DNA of 64,000 bases from Rhodanobacter sp. C01 (GTDB lineage Bacteria; Pseudomonadota; Gammaproteobacteria; Xanthomonadales; Rhodanobacteraceae): assembly GCF_002001045.1 (NCBI RefSeq), contig NZ_MUNR01000006.1, positions 227,847 through 291,846 on the forward strand. Direction: 5' to 3'. A program made the position numbers and the translations under genes. Positions 35,229-44,809 of this stretch are shown here, one piece after another. Position 1 is the stretch's first letter. Each line of letters starts with the position of its first letter. The notes beneath the pieces are model-generated. The model was not told the DNA's origin and made no database searches. It saw only the letters and a program-made list of their open reading frames with translations.

Positions 35229-36164
35229 TCAGTGGTTGGAATTGTCCGTCGACGGAGTGTCGCCTGATGCAGCAGGCTTTTCGGCGTCACTCTTCTTGAC
35301 CGGGATCAGGGGATCGACCGTGACCGTTCCGGTTACACCCGGTTGCCACTTGAATTTCGGGTCGTAGGGGTTGTTGCTTGCACGCAACTGCTGATACGCG
35401 AGGGCACCGTCGGTTTGATGCACCCCAGCTACTTCAGCCCCCGATGCACTCATGTGGGCGCCATCGGCCGCGGAATGACTTCCCCCGACATCATAGTTTG
35501 GCGACTGCATTGTATTCGACACGCCTGCGACAGCACCTACCTGCAGATGACCCGCCGCTGACCCCACGCGCGTGCCGGTAGTGCCAGCGCGGACCTCGCG
35601 CCAGCGGGTCTCGGCGCGGGCCAGCGCCACCTTGTCGCCGTAGGTCGGCGAGAGCTCGGCCAGGATCACATTGGCCTGCTTGAACTGCGCATCGTTCAGG
35701 TGCCCATTGATCAGGTTGCGTGCCTTGACGTATTGCGGATCATTGCGTTCCGCGGCCAGGGCCATCCAGGCCAGCGCACGTGGCAGATCCACCGGTGTGC
35801 CTTGGCCGCTCAGATACATCACGCCCAAGTTGTATTCCGCCGGCTTGTAGGCCCACGACGCGGCGACCTTGTACATGGCCATGGCGTGTGCATAGTCCTT
35901 GTGTTTGACCGCCTGCGCGCCAAGGCCGAAATAATATTCGCCGGGTCGACCATCGGCTTCCGGGGTGTTGGCGTTGGACGACGGCTCCCGGTTGAGATCG
36001 GCATCTGAGTCGTAGAGCGGGGCCTGCCTGGGTTGCGGCGGCGCGGTGGTGTTGCTGCTTGCCTGGGGGGCGCCGTCAGTACTGGCGGTGGCTGCTACCG
36101 GGAGTAGGGCGAATCCGATCGAAAGACAGATTGACGAGATCGTCAGCAGTTTTGGCGTGCTCAT
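35229..36164 (-). CDS. Secreted Sel1-repeat protein (copy A)
   Basis: 311 aa with a signal peptide (about 1-28, VAATAS). A low-complexity Pro/Ser region is followed by Sel1/TPR-type repeats (about 75-170: AYKPAEYNLGVMYLSGQGTP, PRALAWMALAAERND) and a Gly/Ser-rich tail ending in a basic/Pro segment. ATG 36164. Sel1 proteins usually scaffold protein contacts. It is a paralogue of the next gene; 176 bp are identical between them. No function known. Confidence 0.8.
   Translation of the reverse strand: MSTPKLLTISSICLSIGFALLPVAATASTDGAPQASSNTTAPPQPRQAPLYDSDADLNREPSSNANTPEADGRPGEYYFGLGAQAVKHKDYAHAMAMYKVAASWAYKPAEYNLGVMYLSGQGTPVDLPRALAWMALAAERNDPQYVKARNLINGHLNDAQFKQANVILAELSPTYGDKVALARAETRWREVRAGTTGTRVGSAAGHLQVGAVAGVSNTMQSPNYDVGGSHSAADGAHMSASGAEVAGVHQTDGALAYQQLRASNNPYDPKFKWQPGVTGTVTVDPLIPVKKSDAEKPAASGDTPSTDNSNH
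35593..35768. repeat. 176-bp identical tract, Sel1 copy A
   Basis: Every base matches 36651-36826 in the paralogue, while sequence on both sides diverges. It encodes the end of the Sel1 region (NDPQYVKARNLING to EVRA). Consistent with recent gene conversion. Confidence 0.9.
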
Positions 36165-36301
36165 GGTGATTCCTCCCGGTAACTTGCGCGAAGTGTGGAC
36201 CAACGCTGGCTCCATCCAGATGGACGTAAATGAGTGCAGACGTGGTTTCGCATTATTCGGCCTGGATCCTTTTCGTATGCTCGATGGCCGCCATCACAAC
36301 C

Positions 36302-37210
36302 TCAGAATGGGTTGCCTGGCCCTGTTGTGACGGGATCAGCGGATTTCCTGGCGCTGACGGCGTCCTTCTTTCTGACCGGGGTCAAGGGCTCGACCGTGAC
36401 GGTCCCGGTTGCACCCGGTTGCCACTCGAATTTCGGGTCGTAGGGGTTGTTGCTGGCACGCAGCTGCTGATAGGCGATGGCGCCGTCCATCTGATGAGTT
36501 CCGACTACATCAAACGCTACTTTGCTGACGTGCGAACCACCGCCGACATCGTAGTATGGAGATCGCATGTGGTTTGGATCACCCGCGATGGCGCCCACCT
36601 GTACGGGGCTGGCCGCCGATCCCACGAGCGAACCGGTTTGGGCGGCGCGAACCTCGCGCCAGCGGGTCTCGGCGCGGGCCAGCGCCACCTTGTCGCCGTA
36701 GGTCGGCGAGAGCTCGGCCAGGATCACATTGGCCTGCTTGAACTGCGCATCGTTCAGGTGCCCATTGATCAGGTTGCGTGCCTTGACGTATTGCGGATCA
36801 TTGCGTTCCGCGGCCAGGGCCATCCACGCCAGTGCACGTGGCAGATCCACGGGAGTGCCCTGGCCATTCAGATACATCACGCCGAGGTTGTATTCGGCCG
36901 GCTTGAAGGCCCAAGAGGCAGCGACCTGGTACATCTTGATGGCGTGCACATAGTCTTTCTTCTTGACCGCTTGGACAGCGAGGTCGAAAAAGTACACGCC
37001 GGGGCGCCCATCGGATTCCGGGGTATCGAAGGCGGACGACTGCTCCCGGCCGGTGTCGACGTCCGAATCGTAACGAGGCGCTGCTTGAGTGGTTGGCGCC
37101 GGAGGGTTGGCATTGGCAGTGGGCGTGCCGTCCTGTGCATTTCCGGCGCAGGGAAGGGCAAGTACGGTGGTGGCGAGAAGAAGGATCGGAACGGACAAGC
37201 GAATGGTCAT
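36302..37210 (-). CDS. Secreted Sel1-repeat protein (copy B)
   Basis: 302 aa, signal peptide about 1-25 (LALPCAGNA). Same layout as copy A: low-complexity linker, Sel1 repeats (AFKPAEYNLGVMYLNGQGTP, PRALAWMALAAERND), Gly-rich region with YYDVGGGSH, and a shared AYQQLRASNNPYDPKFEWQPG end. ATG 37210 follows GGGAG. The two genes are tandem, same strand, 137 bp apart, so they arose by duplication. Confidence 0.8.
   Translation of the reverse strand: MTIRLSVPILLLATTVLALPCAGNAQDGTPTANANPPAPTTQAAPRYDSDVDTGREQSSAFDTPESDGRPGVYFFDLAVQAVKKKDYVHAIKMYQVAASWAFKPAEYNLGVMYLNGQGTPVDLPRALAWMALAAERNDPQYVKARNLINGHLNDAQFKQANVILAELSPTYGDKVALARAETRWREVRAAQTGSLVGSAASPVQVGAIAGDPNHMRSPYYDVGGGSHVSKVAFDVVGTHQMDGAIAYQQLRASNNPYDPKFEWQPGATGTVTVEPLTPVRKKDAVSARKSADPVTTGPGNPF
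36651..36826. repeat. 176-bp identical tract, Sel1 copy B
   Basis: Partner of 35593-35768. The two copies are direct repeats about 1.06 kb apart, so they could also recombine to delete one gene. Confidence 0.9.
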
Positions 37211-37407
37211 GGCAATCACTCCCTGAGTTGATGAATCGGCTTGTCAAGCCACGCTACGCTTTTGCAGGAAGTTGCACAAATTCAGATGCGTCAGGCGCTC
37301 CGCAAGCTACAGGGTGGCATGGGCAAGCATCCGGCAAAGCCTTGCACTTTTGCTGCAGTAACTGATGTTTGCGGGTTATATGTAAGCCAGGATGACGTTC
37401 GCAGCTC

Positions 37408-37436
37408 ACAAAAAAAGCCGGCTTGCGCCGGCTTTT
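37408..37436 (-). terminator. rpsT terminator
   Basis: AAAAGCCGGC-TTGC-GCCGGCTTTT with a further A-run on the + side, that is a T-run at the 3' end on the minus strand, 27 bp after the rpsT stop. Confidence 0.92.
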
Positions 37437-37462
37437 CCTTTCAACCCGAGTCGCGCCCCGGC

Positions 37463-37726
37463 TTACGCCAGTTCGCGGATCTTCGCGTTGAGGCGGCTCT
37501 TGTGGCGGGCAGCCTTGTTCTTGTGGATCAGGCCGCGGGCGGCGTAACGATCCATCACCGGCTGGGCGACGGTGAACGCGGCGATCGCGCCGGCCTTGTC
37601 CTTGGCCTCGATGGCCTTGACGACCTTTTTCAGGGCGGTGCGGACCATGGAGCGGGCGCTGATGTTGCGCAGGCGGCGCTGCTCGGACTGGCGCGCGCGC
37701 TTCTTCGCGGACTTGATGTTGGCCAA
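37463..37726 (-). CDS. rpsT: 30S ribosomal protein S20
   Basis: 87 aa, the normal S20 length, beginning (M)[12 protein letters not shown]. The only start that gives the family N terminus is TTG at 37726, with GGAG 7 nt upstream; the in-frame extension beyond it has no S20 match. E. coli rpsT also uses a UUG start, which is tied to its weak, autoregulated translation. The gene is monocistronic here: own promoter and own terminator. It binds 16S rRNA early in 30S assembly. Confidence 0.95.
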   Translation of the reverse strand: MANIKSAKKRARQSEQRRLRNISARSMVRTALKKVVKAIEAKDKAGAIAAFTVAQPVMDRYAARGLIHKNKAARHKSRLNAKIRELA

Positions 37727-37770
37727 GGTAGAACTCCGGAATGCAGTGGTGAGGTTGGAAAAAGACGCCA

Positions 37771-37799
37771 ATTATGACGTCGATTTGCCGTTGCGTCAA
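37771..37799 (-). promoter_or_regulatory. rpsT sigma-70 promoter
   Basis: Minus-strand -35 TTGACG (37794-37799) and -10 CATAAT (37771-37776), 17 bp apart, giving a leader of about 38 nt before the TTG start. Confidence 0.75.
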
Positions 37800-38014
37800 T
37801 CATTTAGATGGGCCACTGACAGCCTGGATCAGGCTAGTGTGTGATGGTGGCTCCACGAACGTGCATTTTGCCATATCCGGGATGCCGCCTGTTCCCATGG
37901 CTGGCTATTGCAGGTGGCGAAGACAACGGCATCGCATGCGGTCCGGACGTGGCTGGCATCCGATCCGCGCCGTATCCGGCATTCATGCGGCCCTGATGTC
38001 GCCGTCGTGCCCGT

Positions 38015-38020
38015 TATACT
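38015..38020 (+). promoter_or_regulatory. -10 box placed for a leaderless ribF mRNA
   Basis: TATACT ends 6 nt before ATG 38027, so transcription would start at or near the A of the start codon. No Shine-Dalgarno is visible and the -35 is poor. Leaderless translation is inferred. Confidence 0.5.
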
Positions 38021-38026
38021 CACGCG

Positions 38027-38980
38027 ATGATGAGACTTTCCAGGGATGTTGCGGGCCCTTGCCTGGCACCGCGCGGCAGCGCGATCGCGATCGGAGCGTT
38101 CGATGGCCTGCATCGTGGGCACCAGGCGCTGCTGGCGCAGGTGCGTGAGCGCGCGCAGGCACTCGATTGCACGCCCATCGTGGTGAGTTTCGAGCCGTTG
38201 CCGCGTGCGTTCTTTTCCGTCGAACCGGTGCCACGGCTATCCAGCGTGCGTGAAAAGCTCCGCGGTTTTGCTGCCGCCGGCATGCAACACACCTTGTTGT
38301 TGCGTTTCAACGCGGCATTGACGGCGATGACGGCCGAGGATTTTGTCCGGCACGTCCTGGTGGACCGGCTGGCCACGCGGGAGGTGTGGGTAGGCAATGA
38401 TTTCCGTTTCGGCCACAAGCGTTCGGGCGATGTCAGCCTGCTGGAGCGGATGGGTGCGCAACTGGGCTTTGCCGCCCACACGATGCCGGCGGTGCAACTC
38501 GACGGTGCCCGCGTCTCGGCCAGCCGGGTGCGCATGCTGCTGGCTGCCGGTGAGTTTGCCGGCGCGGAACCACTGCTTGGTCGCCCTTTCGTGATCGACG
38601 GCAAGGTCGAATATGGCAACCAGCTCGGCCGCACGCTGGGTTATCCCACCGCCAATATCCACCTGCAGCAGCGGGTCAGCCCGATCCACGGCATCTTTGC
38701 AGTGCGTGTTGGCTTGGGTGAAGGCGAATGCAGCTGGCCCGGCGTCGCCAGCCTCGGTGTGCGGCCGACCGTGAACGAGGTCAGCGAGCCCTTGCTGGAA
38801 GTGCATCTGTTCGACTTCGACGGCGACCTGTACGGCCAGCGCATGGCGGTGGAGTTCGTGGCCAAGCTGCGCGACGAGCAGAAGTTCGACGGACTGGAGC
38901 CGCTCAAGGCGCAGATGGCCCTGGATTCGCGCATGGCGCGCGAACTGCTGGGAATGAATCCGCGGCTGGTCGAGACCTGA
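38027..38980 (+). CDS. ribF: Riboflavin kinase / FAD synthetase
   Basis: 317-aa bifunctional enzyme making FMN then FAD. N-terminal adenylyltransferase: AIGAFDGLHRGHQALL (nucleotide-binding, HxGH-type) and VSASRVRMLLAAGEF; C-terminal kinase: GRTLGYPTANIHL and GVASLGVRPTVNE. Two ATGs in tandem (38027, 38030). It is followed by ileS in the usual gamma-proteobacterial order, but mviN/murJ, often between rpsT and ribF, is absent from this position. Confidence 0.95.
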   Translation: MMRLSRDVAGPCLAPRGSAIAIGAFDGLHRGHQALLAQVRERAQALDCTPIVVSFEPLPRAFFSVEPVPRLSSVREKLRGFAAAGMQHTLLLRFNAALTAMTAEDFVRHVLVDRLATREVWVGNDFRFGHKRSGDVSLLERMGAQLGFAAHTMPAVQLDGARVSASRVRMLLAAGEFAGAEPLLGRPFVIDGKVEYGNQLGRTLGYPTANIHLQQRVSPIHGIFAVRVGLGEGECSWPGVASLGVRPTVNEVSEPLLEVHLFDFDGDLYGQRMAVEFVAKLRDEQKFDGLEPLKAQMALDSRMARELLGMNPRLVET

Positions 38981-39073
38981 GCGGTATTCCGGTAAACGCA
39001 TCAATCCATTAAGTTTGAACCCTTTGGCGCGCCAGTTGGCGGCCAGCAACACTTCAGCGACGGCAATCAGGCA

Positions 39074-41935
39074 ATGACCCACGATTACAAGAACACGATC
39101 AACTTGCCGCAAACGGATTTCCCGATGCGCGGCGACCTGCCGAAGCGCGAGCCGGGCTGGCTGGCCGAGTGGGAGCGGATCGACCGCTATGCACAGATCC
39201 AGCAGAAAACGGCCGGCCGCAGCAAGGTGTTCGTGTTGCATGACGGCCCGCCCTATGCGAACGGCGTGATCCACCTGGGCCATTCGGTCAACAAGGTGCT
39301 CAAGGACGTCACTGTCAAATCCAAGTTGCTGGCCGGTCATCGTGCGCCGTATGTGCCGGGCTGGGACTGTCACGGCTTGCCGATCGAGATAGCGGTGGAG
39401 AAGAAGCACGGCAAGCCGGGCGACAAGCTCGACGCCGCCGCGTTCCGGCAGAAGTGTCGCGAATACGCGCAGCAGCAGATCGACCTGCAGCGCACCGACT
39501 TCAAGCGGCTCGGCGTGCTGGGTGACTGGCAGCGGCCGTATCGCACGATGGATTTCACCTACGAGGCCGACATGCTGCGCGCTTTCGCGCGCATCGTCGC
39601 CAACGGCCACGTGGTACGCGGCGCCAAGCCGGTGTACTGGTGCTTCGATTGCGGCTCGGCGCTGGCCGAAGCGGAGATCGAGTACGGCGACAAGGTGTCG
39701 CCTGCGGTGGACGTGGCCTACGACGCGGTCGACGCGAAGGCGCTGGCTGCGAAGTTCGGCATGGATGCGGGCGACGCCATCGTGGCCGTGCCGATCTGGA
39801 CCACCACGCCGTGGACACTGCCGGAAAGTCAGGCCGTGTCGCTTGGCGGCGAGCTCGAGTACGCACTGATCGAAGGGCCATCCCGCGATGGTCAGCGCGT
39901 GCTGCTGGTGATCGCCAGCGCACTCGTCGACAAGGTGGCGCAGCGTTACGGTCTCGATTCAGTGGCGGTGTTGGGCCATGCGGCCGGCCACGCGCTGGAA
40001 GGTTTGAAACTCCGCCACCCGTTCTACCCGCGCGAAGTGCCGGTGATTCTCGGCGATCATGTCAGCGCCGAAGACGGCACCGGTGCCGTGCACACCTCGC
40101 CCGATCACGGCGTCGAGGATTTCGTGGTGGCGCGCGAGTACGGCATCGACCTGCTGAACTACATCGAGTCGCGCGGTACCTATCGTGCCGATACACCGGT
40201 GGCCGATGGGCTCGAGCTGGCCGGCATGCACATCTGGAAAGCCAACGACGCGATCGTCGATCTGCTGCGTCGACGTGGCGTGCTGCTCGCCTTTGCGAAG
40301 ATCGAGCACAGCTACCCGAACTGCTGGCGCCACAAGACGCCAGTGATCTATCGCACTACGCCGCAGTGGTTCATCTCGATGGAACAGGCGGATCTGCGCA
40401 AGACCGCGCTGGCCTCGATCAAGGACGTGCGCTGGGTGCCGGGCTGGGGCGAGGAGCGCATCGCAGGCATGGTGGATGGACGCCCTGACTGGTGCATCTC
40501 GCGCCAGCGCACCTGGGGCGTGCCGATCGCGCTGTTCGTGCACAAGGCCACGCAGGAGCCACACCCGGATTCCGTGGCGTTGCTGGAACAGGTGGCGAAG
40601 AAGGTGGAGCAGGGTGGTGTCGATGCCTGGTTCGCGCTGGATCCGGTCGAGCTGCTCGGCGAGCAGGCGGCCGACTACGACAAGGTCACCGACGTGCTCG
40701 ACGTGTGGTTCGACTCGGGCGTCAGCCATTACGCCGTGGTCGGCCAGCGGCCGGAACTGCAACAGGGTACGGCCGACGAATACAAGGTGATGTATCTGGA
40801 AGGCTCGGACCAGCACCGTGGCTGGTTCCAGTCGTCCCTGCTCACCTCGTCCGCGATCCACGGCCGCGCACCGTACAACGACGTGCTCACCCACGGCTTC
40901 ACCGTGGACGAGCACGGCCGCAAGATGTCCAAGTCGATGGGCAACGGCATCGAGCCGCAGGACATCATGAAGCGGCTGGGCGCCGACATCCTGCGCCTGT
41001 GGATCTGCTCCACCGACTACCGCAACGAAATGTCGCTGTCGGAGGAAATCCTCAAGCGCGTGTCCGACACCTACCGGCGCATCCGCAACACCGCACGCTT
41101 CCTGCTCGGCAACCTCGACGGCTTCGATCCCGCGCAGCATCTGGTCAAGGTGGAAGACAGCCTGCCGCTGGATCAATGGGCCGTGCAGCAGGCGTTCGAC
41201 GTGCAGCAGGCCGTGGTTGCCGCGTACGAGCGTTACGACTTTCCCGAAGTGGTGCAACGCGTGCAGAACTTCTGCACCAACGAACTGGGTGCGCTGTATC
41301 TCGACATCACCAAGGACCGCCTCTACACGATGCCCACCGACAGCCTGGGCCGGCGCAGTGCGCAGAGCGCGATGTACCGCATCGCCGAGGCACTGGTGCG
41401 CTGGCTGGCGCCGATCCTCAGCTTCACCGCCGAGGAAATCTGGCAGGCGCTGCCGGGCCCGCACGGCGAGAGCGTGCTGTTCGAGACCTGGTACGACGGA
41501 CTGGCCGCCACACAAAGCTCGCCCGCCCAGCGTCGCTACTGGTCCGATCTGCTGGCGATCCGTGATGCCGCTTCGCGTGTGCTGGAAGGCATGCGCAAGG
41601 ACGGGCAGATCGGCGCGGCGCTCGAGGCGAAGCTGGCGATCCATGCCGACGAGGCCACGGTGGTGCGCTATGCCGCGGCGGCCGACGAACTGCGCTTTTT
41701 CTTCATCACCTCCGACGTGCGCCTTGATCTGGCGGGCGGCCAGCCGGACAGCGCCGTGCTGACCGAACTGGAAGGCGCCGACGTATGGGTGTCGGCTACC
41801 GTCAGCGATGCGGCCAAGTGCGTGCGCTGCTGGCATCGGCGCGATGATGTCGGCAGCCACGCTGCGCATCCCGAGCTGTGCGGCCGCTGCATCATCAATG
41901 TCGAGGGGCCCGGAGAGAACCGCCGCTGGTTCTGA
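39074..41935 (+). CDS. ileS: Isoleucyl-tRNA synthetase
   Basis: 953-aa class I synthetase. HLGH at 67-70, KMSKS at 617-621, an editing domain with TTPWTLPES and [16 protein letters not shown], and a C-terminal zinc site CVRCW...CGRC. Length and layout are standard for the bacterial type. ATG 39074. It is 93 bp after ribF and 126 bp before lspA, with a degenerate REPIN in the latter gap. Confidence 0.97.
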   Translation: MTHDYKNTINLPQTDFPMRGDLPKREPGWLAEWERIDRYAQIQQKTAGRSKVFVLHDGPPYANGVIHLGHSVNKVLKDVTVKSKLLAGHRAPYVPGWDCHGLPIEIAVEKKHGKPGDKLDAAAFRQKCREYAQQQIDLQRTDFKRLGVLGDWQRPYRTMDFTYEADMLRAFARIVANGHVVRGAKPVYWCFDCGSALAEAEIEYGDKVSPAVDVAYDAVDAKALAAKFGMDAGDAIVAVPIWTTTPWTLPESQAVSLGGELEYALIEGPSRDGQRVLLVIASALVDKVAQRYGLDSVAVLGHAAGHALEGLKLRHPFYPREVPVILGDHVSAEDGTGAVHTSPDHGVEDFVVAREYGIDLLNYIESRGTYRADTPVADGLELAGMHIWKANDAIVDLLRRRGVLLAFAKIEHSYPNCWRHKTPVIYRTTPQWFISMEQADLRKTALASIKDVRWVPGWGEERIAGMVDGRPDWCISRQRTWGVPIALFVHKATQEPHPDSVALLEQVAKKVEQGGVDAWFALDPVELLGEQAADYDKVTDVLDVWFDSGVSHYAVVGQRPELQQGTADEYKVMYLEGSDQHRGWFQSSLLTSSAIHGRAPYNDVLTHGFTVDEHGRKMSKSMGNGIEPQDIMKRLGADILRLWICSTDYRNEMSLSEEILKRVSDTYRRIRNTARFLLGNLDGFDPAQHLVKVEDSLPLDQWAVQQAFDVQQAVVAAYERYDFPEVVQRVQNFCTNELGALYLDITKDRLYTMPTDSLGRRSAQSAMYRIAEALVRWLAPILSFTAEEIWQALPGPHGESVLFETWYDGLAATQSSPAQRRYWSDLLAIRDAASRVLEGMRKDGQIGAALEAKLAIHADEATVVRYAAAADELRFFFITSDVRLDLAGGQPDSAVLTELEGADVWVSATVSDAAKCVRCWHRRDDVGSHAAHPELCGRCIINVEGPGENRRWF

Positions 41936-41948
41936 TCGAAACCCTTCC

Positions 41949-42015
41949 GGAGCGCACACTGCGTGCAATGCATTGGTATTGCTGATCGGGCCACCGATCG
42001 CGCGCAGGGCGCTCC
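41949..42015. repeat. Degenerate REPIN-like pair between ileS and lspA
   Basis: GGAGCGCACACTGCGTGCAA (from 41949) and, inverted, a GGAGCGCCCTGCGCGCGAT arm ending at 42015. The GTA head is lost and the stems have mismatches, but head, stem order and spacing match the better copies at 6814 and 52660. Confidence 0.5.
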
Positions 42016-42061
42016 CGTGACAATTCGTCGTTCAAGTCTCTTATCTGGTAATTCGCACTCC

Positions 42062-42562
42062 ATGACCACCAAACCCAATGCACTCATCTGGCTATGGCTG
42101 TCCGCCGTGGTCATTGCACTCGACCAGCTCAGCAAGTGGTGGGCGGTGCAGGCGTTGCAGCCGATGGGCATGCCGCATGCGGTGATTCCCGGATTCCTGA
42201 ACTGGACGCTGGCGTTCAACCGTGGTGCCGCATTCAGTTTCCTGGACGATGGCAGCGGTTGGCAGCGCTGGTTTTTCGTGGTACTGGCGCTGGTGATCAG
42301 CGCGGTGCTGGTGGTGTGGCTGGCGCGTACGCCGCGACGTGACTGGCGCACGGGCCTGCCGCTGGGGCTGATCGTGGGCGGAGCCCTGGGCAACCTGATC
42401 GACCGCCTGCATGCCGCGCAAGTGACCGACTTCATCCAGGTGTATTTCCGTCAGTGGAGCTACCCGGTTTTCAATCTCGCTGACTGCGGTATCAGCGTTG
42501 GCGCCGTACTGCTGATTGCATTCGGCCTGTTCGCCGGCAAGCCCAAGGGCAGCGTGCGATAA
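42062..42562 (+). CDS. lspA: Prolipoprotein signal peptidase (SPase II)
   Basis: 166 aa with four membrane helices, cleaving lipoprotein signal peptides in the inner membrane. The catalytic aspartates are Asp123 (VTDFI) and Asp141 (FNLAD); NRGAAFSFL and GNLIDRL are the other conserved motifs. ATG 42062 used. The window encodes at least one predicted substrate (lipoprotein at 63612). Confidence 0.95.
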   Translation: MTTKPNALIWLWLSAVVIALDQLSKWWAVQALQPMGMPHAVIPGFLNWTLAFNRGAAFSFLDDGSGWQRWFFVVLALVISAVLVVWLARTPRRDWRTGLPLGLIVGGALGNLIDRLHAAQVTDFIQVYFRQWSYPVFNLADCGISVGAVLLIAFGLFAGKPKGSVR

Positions 42563-42626
42563 TTCCGGCTTCTCATCATTCCGGCACAGGCCGGAATCGC
42601 TTATCGAGATTCCATCGAGGTCTGCT

Positions 42627-43589
42627 GTGGACATCCTGCTCGCCAACCCACGTGGTTTCTGCGCCGGCGTCGATCGCGCCATCGCCATCGTCGAGCGCGC
42701 GCTGGAATCGTGGGGTGCGCCCATATACGTGCGCCACGAGGTGGTGCACAACCGCTATGTGGTCGACAAGCTGCGCGCCGATGGCGCGGTATTCGTCGAG
42801 GAACTGCACGAGGTCCCTGATGGCGCCACGGTGATCTTCAGCGCGCATGGCGTGTCGCAAGCCGTGCGTGAGGAGGCTGAACAACGTCACCTCAAGGTAT
42901 TCGACGCCACCTGTCCGCTGGTCACCAAGGTACACATGGAGGTGGCACGACTCGGGCGCATCGGTCGCAGCGTGGTGCTGATCGGCCACGCAGGCCACCC
43001 CGAAGTCGAAGGCACGATGGGGCAATGGAACCATGCCAATACCGGCGAAATCCTGCTGGTCGAGTCGCTGGAATGTGTGGACAGGCTGACGCCGAAGTTT
43101 CCGCATCAACTGTCCTACGTCACCCAGACCACGCTCTCGGTGGACGACACCAAGGCGATCATCGAAGCCTTGCGCACGAAATTTTCCGACATCGAAGGTC
43201 CACGCAAGGACGACATCTGCTACGCCACACAGAACCGCCAGGACGCCGTACGCCGGCTCGCCGACGCGGTCGACCTGATGCTGGTGGTCGGTTCGGTGAA
43301 CAGCTCCAATTCCAACCGCCTGCGCGAACTGGCCGAGAAGCAGGGGGTTCGTTCGTTCCTGATCGACGGCGCCGAGCACATCGACCGCAGCTGGCTCGAT
43401 GGCGTCACCCGCATCGGCCTCACCGCAGGCGCCTCGGCACCGGAAAAGCTTGTGCGCGACGTGATCGCCCGCCTGCAATCGTGGGGTGCCGGAGACGTCC
43501 GCGAGCTGGATGGCGAACCGGAAAACATCACCTTCGCCCTGCCCAAGGAACTGCGCGTGGTCGGCAGTAATGCGACGGCCAGTCTCTGA
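42627..43589 (+). CDS. ispH: 4-hydroxy-3-methylbut-2-enyl diphosphate reductase
   Basis: 320-aa iron-sulfur enzyme, last step of the MEP isoprenoid pathway. The three cluster cysteines are Cys12 ([10 protein letters not shown]), Cys96 (ATCPLV) and Cys198 (DDICYATQ). The start is GTG 42627, giving the family N terminus (M)[11 protein letters not shown], with GAGG 8 nt before; the longer frame has no match. Third gene of the ileS-lspA-ispH set. Confidence 0.96.
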   Translation: MDILLANPRGFCAGVDRAIAIVERALESWGAPIYVRHEVVHNRYVVDKLRADGAVFVEELHEVPDGATVIFSAHGVSQAVREEAEQRHLKVFDATCPLVTKVHMEVARLGRIGRSVVLIGHAGHPEVEGTMGQWNHANTGEILLVESLECVDRLTPKFPHQLSYVTQTTLSVDDTKAIIEALRTKFSDIEGPRKDDICYATQNRQDAVRRLADAVDLMLVVGSVNSSNSNRLRELAEKQGVRSFLIDGAEHIDRSWLDGVTRIGLTAGASAPEKLVRDVIARLQSWGAGDVRELDGEPENITFALPKELRVVGSNATASL

Positions 43590-43622
43590 GCCGAGGCGGC
43601 GCCTTCGCCGGAAGGGCCGTGC

Positions 43623-43651
43623 TTGCGCCATTTCGCCCCGCACCGTAAAAT
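43623..43651 (+). promoter_or_regulatory. Promoter of tRNA-Thr
   Basis: TTGCGC (43623-43628) and TAAAAT (43646-43651) with 17-bp spacing, 12 bp before the tRNA. It lies just after ispH. Confidence 0.5.
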
Positions 43652-43663
43652 CCGCGGCTCTTT

Positions 43664-43739
43664 GCCGGAATAGCTCAGTTGGTAGAGCGGCGCATTCGTA
43701 ATGCGTAGGTCGTAGGTTCGATTCCTATTTCCGGCACCA
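43664..43739 (+). tRNA. tRNA-Thr (anticodon CGU)
   Basis: 76 nt folding as a full cloverleaf: acceptor GCCGGAA/TTCCGGC, D arm GCTCAGTTGGTAGAGC, anticodon arm with loop TTCGTAA (anticodon CGT, reads ACG), T arm GTAGG-TTCGATT-CCTAT. CCA is encoded. Confidence 0.95.
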
Positions 43740-43746
43740 GAACTCC

Positions 43747-43776
43747 AAAGGCCCGCGCAAGCGGGCCTTTGTTTTG
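43747..43776 (+). terminator. Terminator after tRNA-Thr
   Basis: AAAGGCCCGC-GCAA-GCGGGCCTTT followed by GTTTTG, directly after the tRNA. Confidence 0.88.
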
Positions 43777-44080
43777 CTGGAGCCCTTTGCACGAGTTCCG
43801 GAAGAGCCTCGAAGTGCTCTTGACTGGTGATGGGAATCAGGGCGGCATCGTTGGCTCCGTGCTGATGAAAGGCGCCCGAGATTGGGCGCATACCGGACGT
43901 CAAGACGGGCGCGTCTTGAGCTGTGCCGTCTTGAATGGCAGTGGGACCCTTTTCGGGTGTTTCCTGCAAAAAATTGCGTATGGCGTCTGCTGATCATGGC
44001 TTTCTGCCAAGCCGACCTACCGTTTGTCGGAATTTCTCTACCGCCTATCGGGGAGTGTCTGCACTTTCATTCGCAAGATA
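43777..44080. other. Non-coding gap with several hairpins before the pilin operon
   Basis: No convincing gene. It holds TCAAGACG-GGCG-CGTCTTGA (43900-43919), GGCGCCC...GGGCGC (from 43871), and a CCGAC...GTCGG pair near 44020. No c-di-GMP riboswitch (GEMM) core is seen, although this class precedes pilus genes in some relatives. Confidence 0.5.
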
Positions 44081-44108
44081 TTGACGTAAGTTAATGCGTT
44101 GCTATGGT
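44081..44108 (+). promoter_or_regulatory. Candidate promoter of the minor pilin operon
   Basis: TTGACG (44081-44086) and TATGGT (44103-44108) with 16-bp spacing, about 22 bp before the GGGGAG ribosome site of the first pilin gene. Confidence 0.5.
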
Positions 44109-44137
44109 GCCTCCCAAGGATCAGCAGGGGAGTCCTC

Positions 44138-44809
44138 ATGCAATCGTGGTTGGGTCAGCGCAGTGTTTCGTTGATAAGGGTGAGCGAGCCACGGCTGGCT
44201 GACGGGCGCCTGTCCATGCATGGATGGGGCGACGTTACCGGGTCGCGGTCGGTACGGGCCACCGTGAAGCGGCATGAACGTGGTTTCACCCTGGTCGAGC
44301 TGATGATCACGCTCGTCGTGGCAGTCGTGCTGATCATGATCGCTGTGCCGAGTTTCAGGAACATCACGCTTTCCAACAAGCTCACCACCACGGCCAACGA
44401 CATCGTCAATGCGATCCACTCCGCGCGGTTGGAGGCGGTCAAGCGCAACGCCAGCACCCAGCTTTGCAGCAACTCGTCCAGTGCCAACGCGAAAGCGAGC
44501 GATGCGCTCGGGTCCGCCTGCGGTTCGGAGGCCGGGGCGGTTTATGTCCTGACCACGCCCACGCCCACGCAGGTGCTGGCCGGCACATCCGGAATCACGG
44601 CGCCGCTCCAACTGAATGGCGACATGACGGCGCTGCGTTTTACGGCGCAGGGACTGGGGCAGAAGGTGGGTACCTCGACCCCGTACAGCAACACCGTCGC
44701 GGACATCTGCACGAGCCAGATGAGCACCGACAACCACCGTGTCATCACGATGACGGCCGGCTCGATCCTCGTGACTACCACCACCAGCAAAGATTGCCCA
44801 TCGTCATGA
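44138..44809 (+). CDS. fimT: FimT/FimU-type minor pilin (GspH family)
   Basis: 223 aa, type IV pilus minor pilin. The prepilin peptidase site is HERG/FTLVELM with Gly49 and Glu at +5, followed by the hydrophobic helix and a GspH-like globular domain with several cysteines. ATG 44138 has a strong GGGGAG site but makes a 49-residue leader, far longer than the usual 5-10; a GTG seven codons before the cleavage glycine could give a short leader but lacks a ribosome site. It overlaps pilV by 4 bp. Confidence 0.87.
   Translation: MQSWLGQRSVSLIRVSEPRLADGRLSMHGWGDVTGSRSVRATVKRHERGFTLVELMITLVVAVVLIMIAVPSFRNITLSNKLTTTANDIVNAIHSARLEAVKRNASTQLCSNSSSANAKASDALGSACGSEAGAVYVLTTPTPTQVLAGTSGITAPLQLNGDMTALRFTAQGLGQKVGTSTPYSNTVADICTSQMSTDNHRVITMTAGSILVTTTTSKDCPSS

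Noticed and set aside
43777..44137. c-di-GMP (GEMM) riboswitch before the pilin operon
   Set aside because: Looked for because relatives have it before pilus genes; the conserved core sequence is not present.
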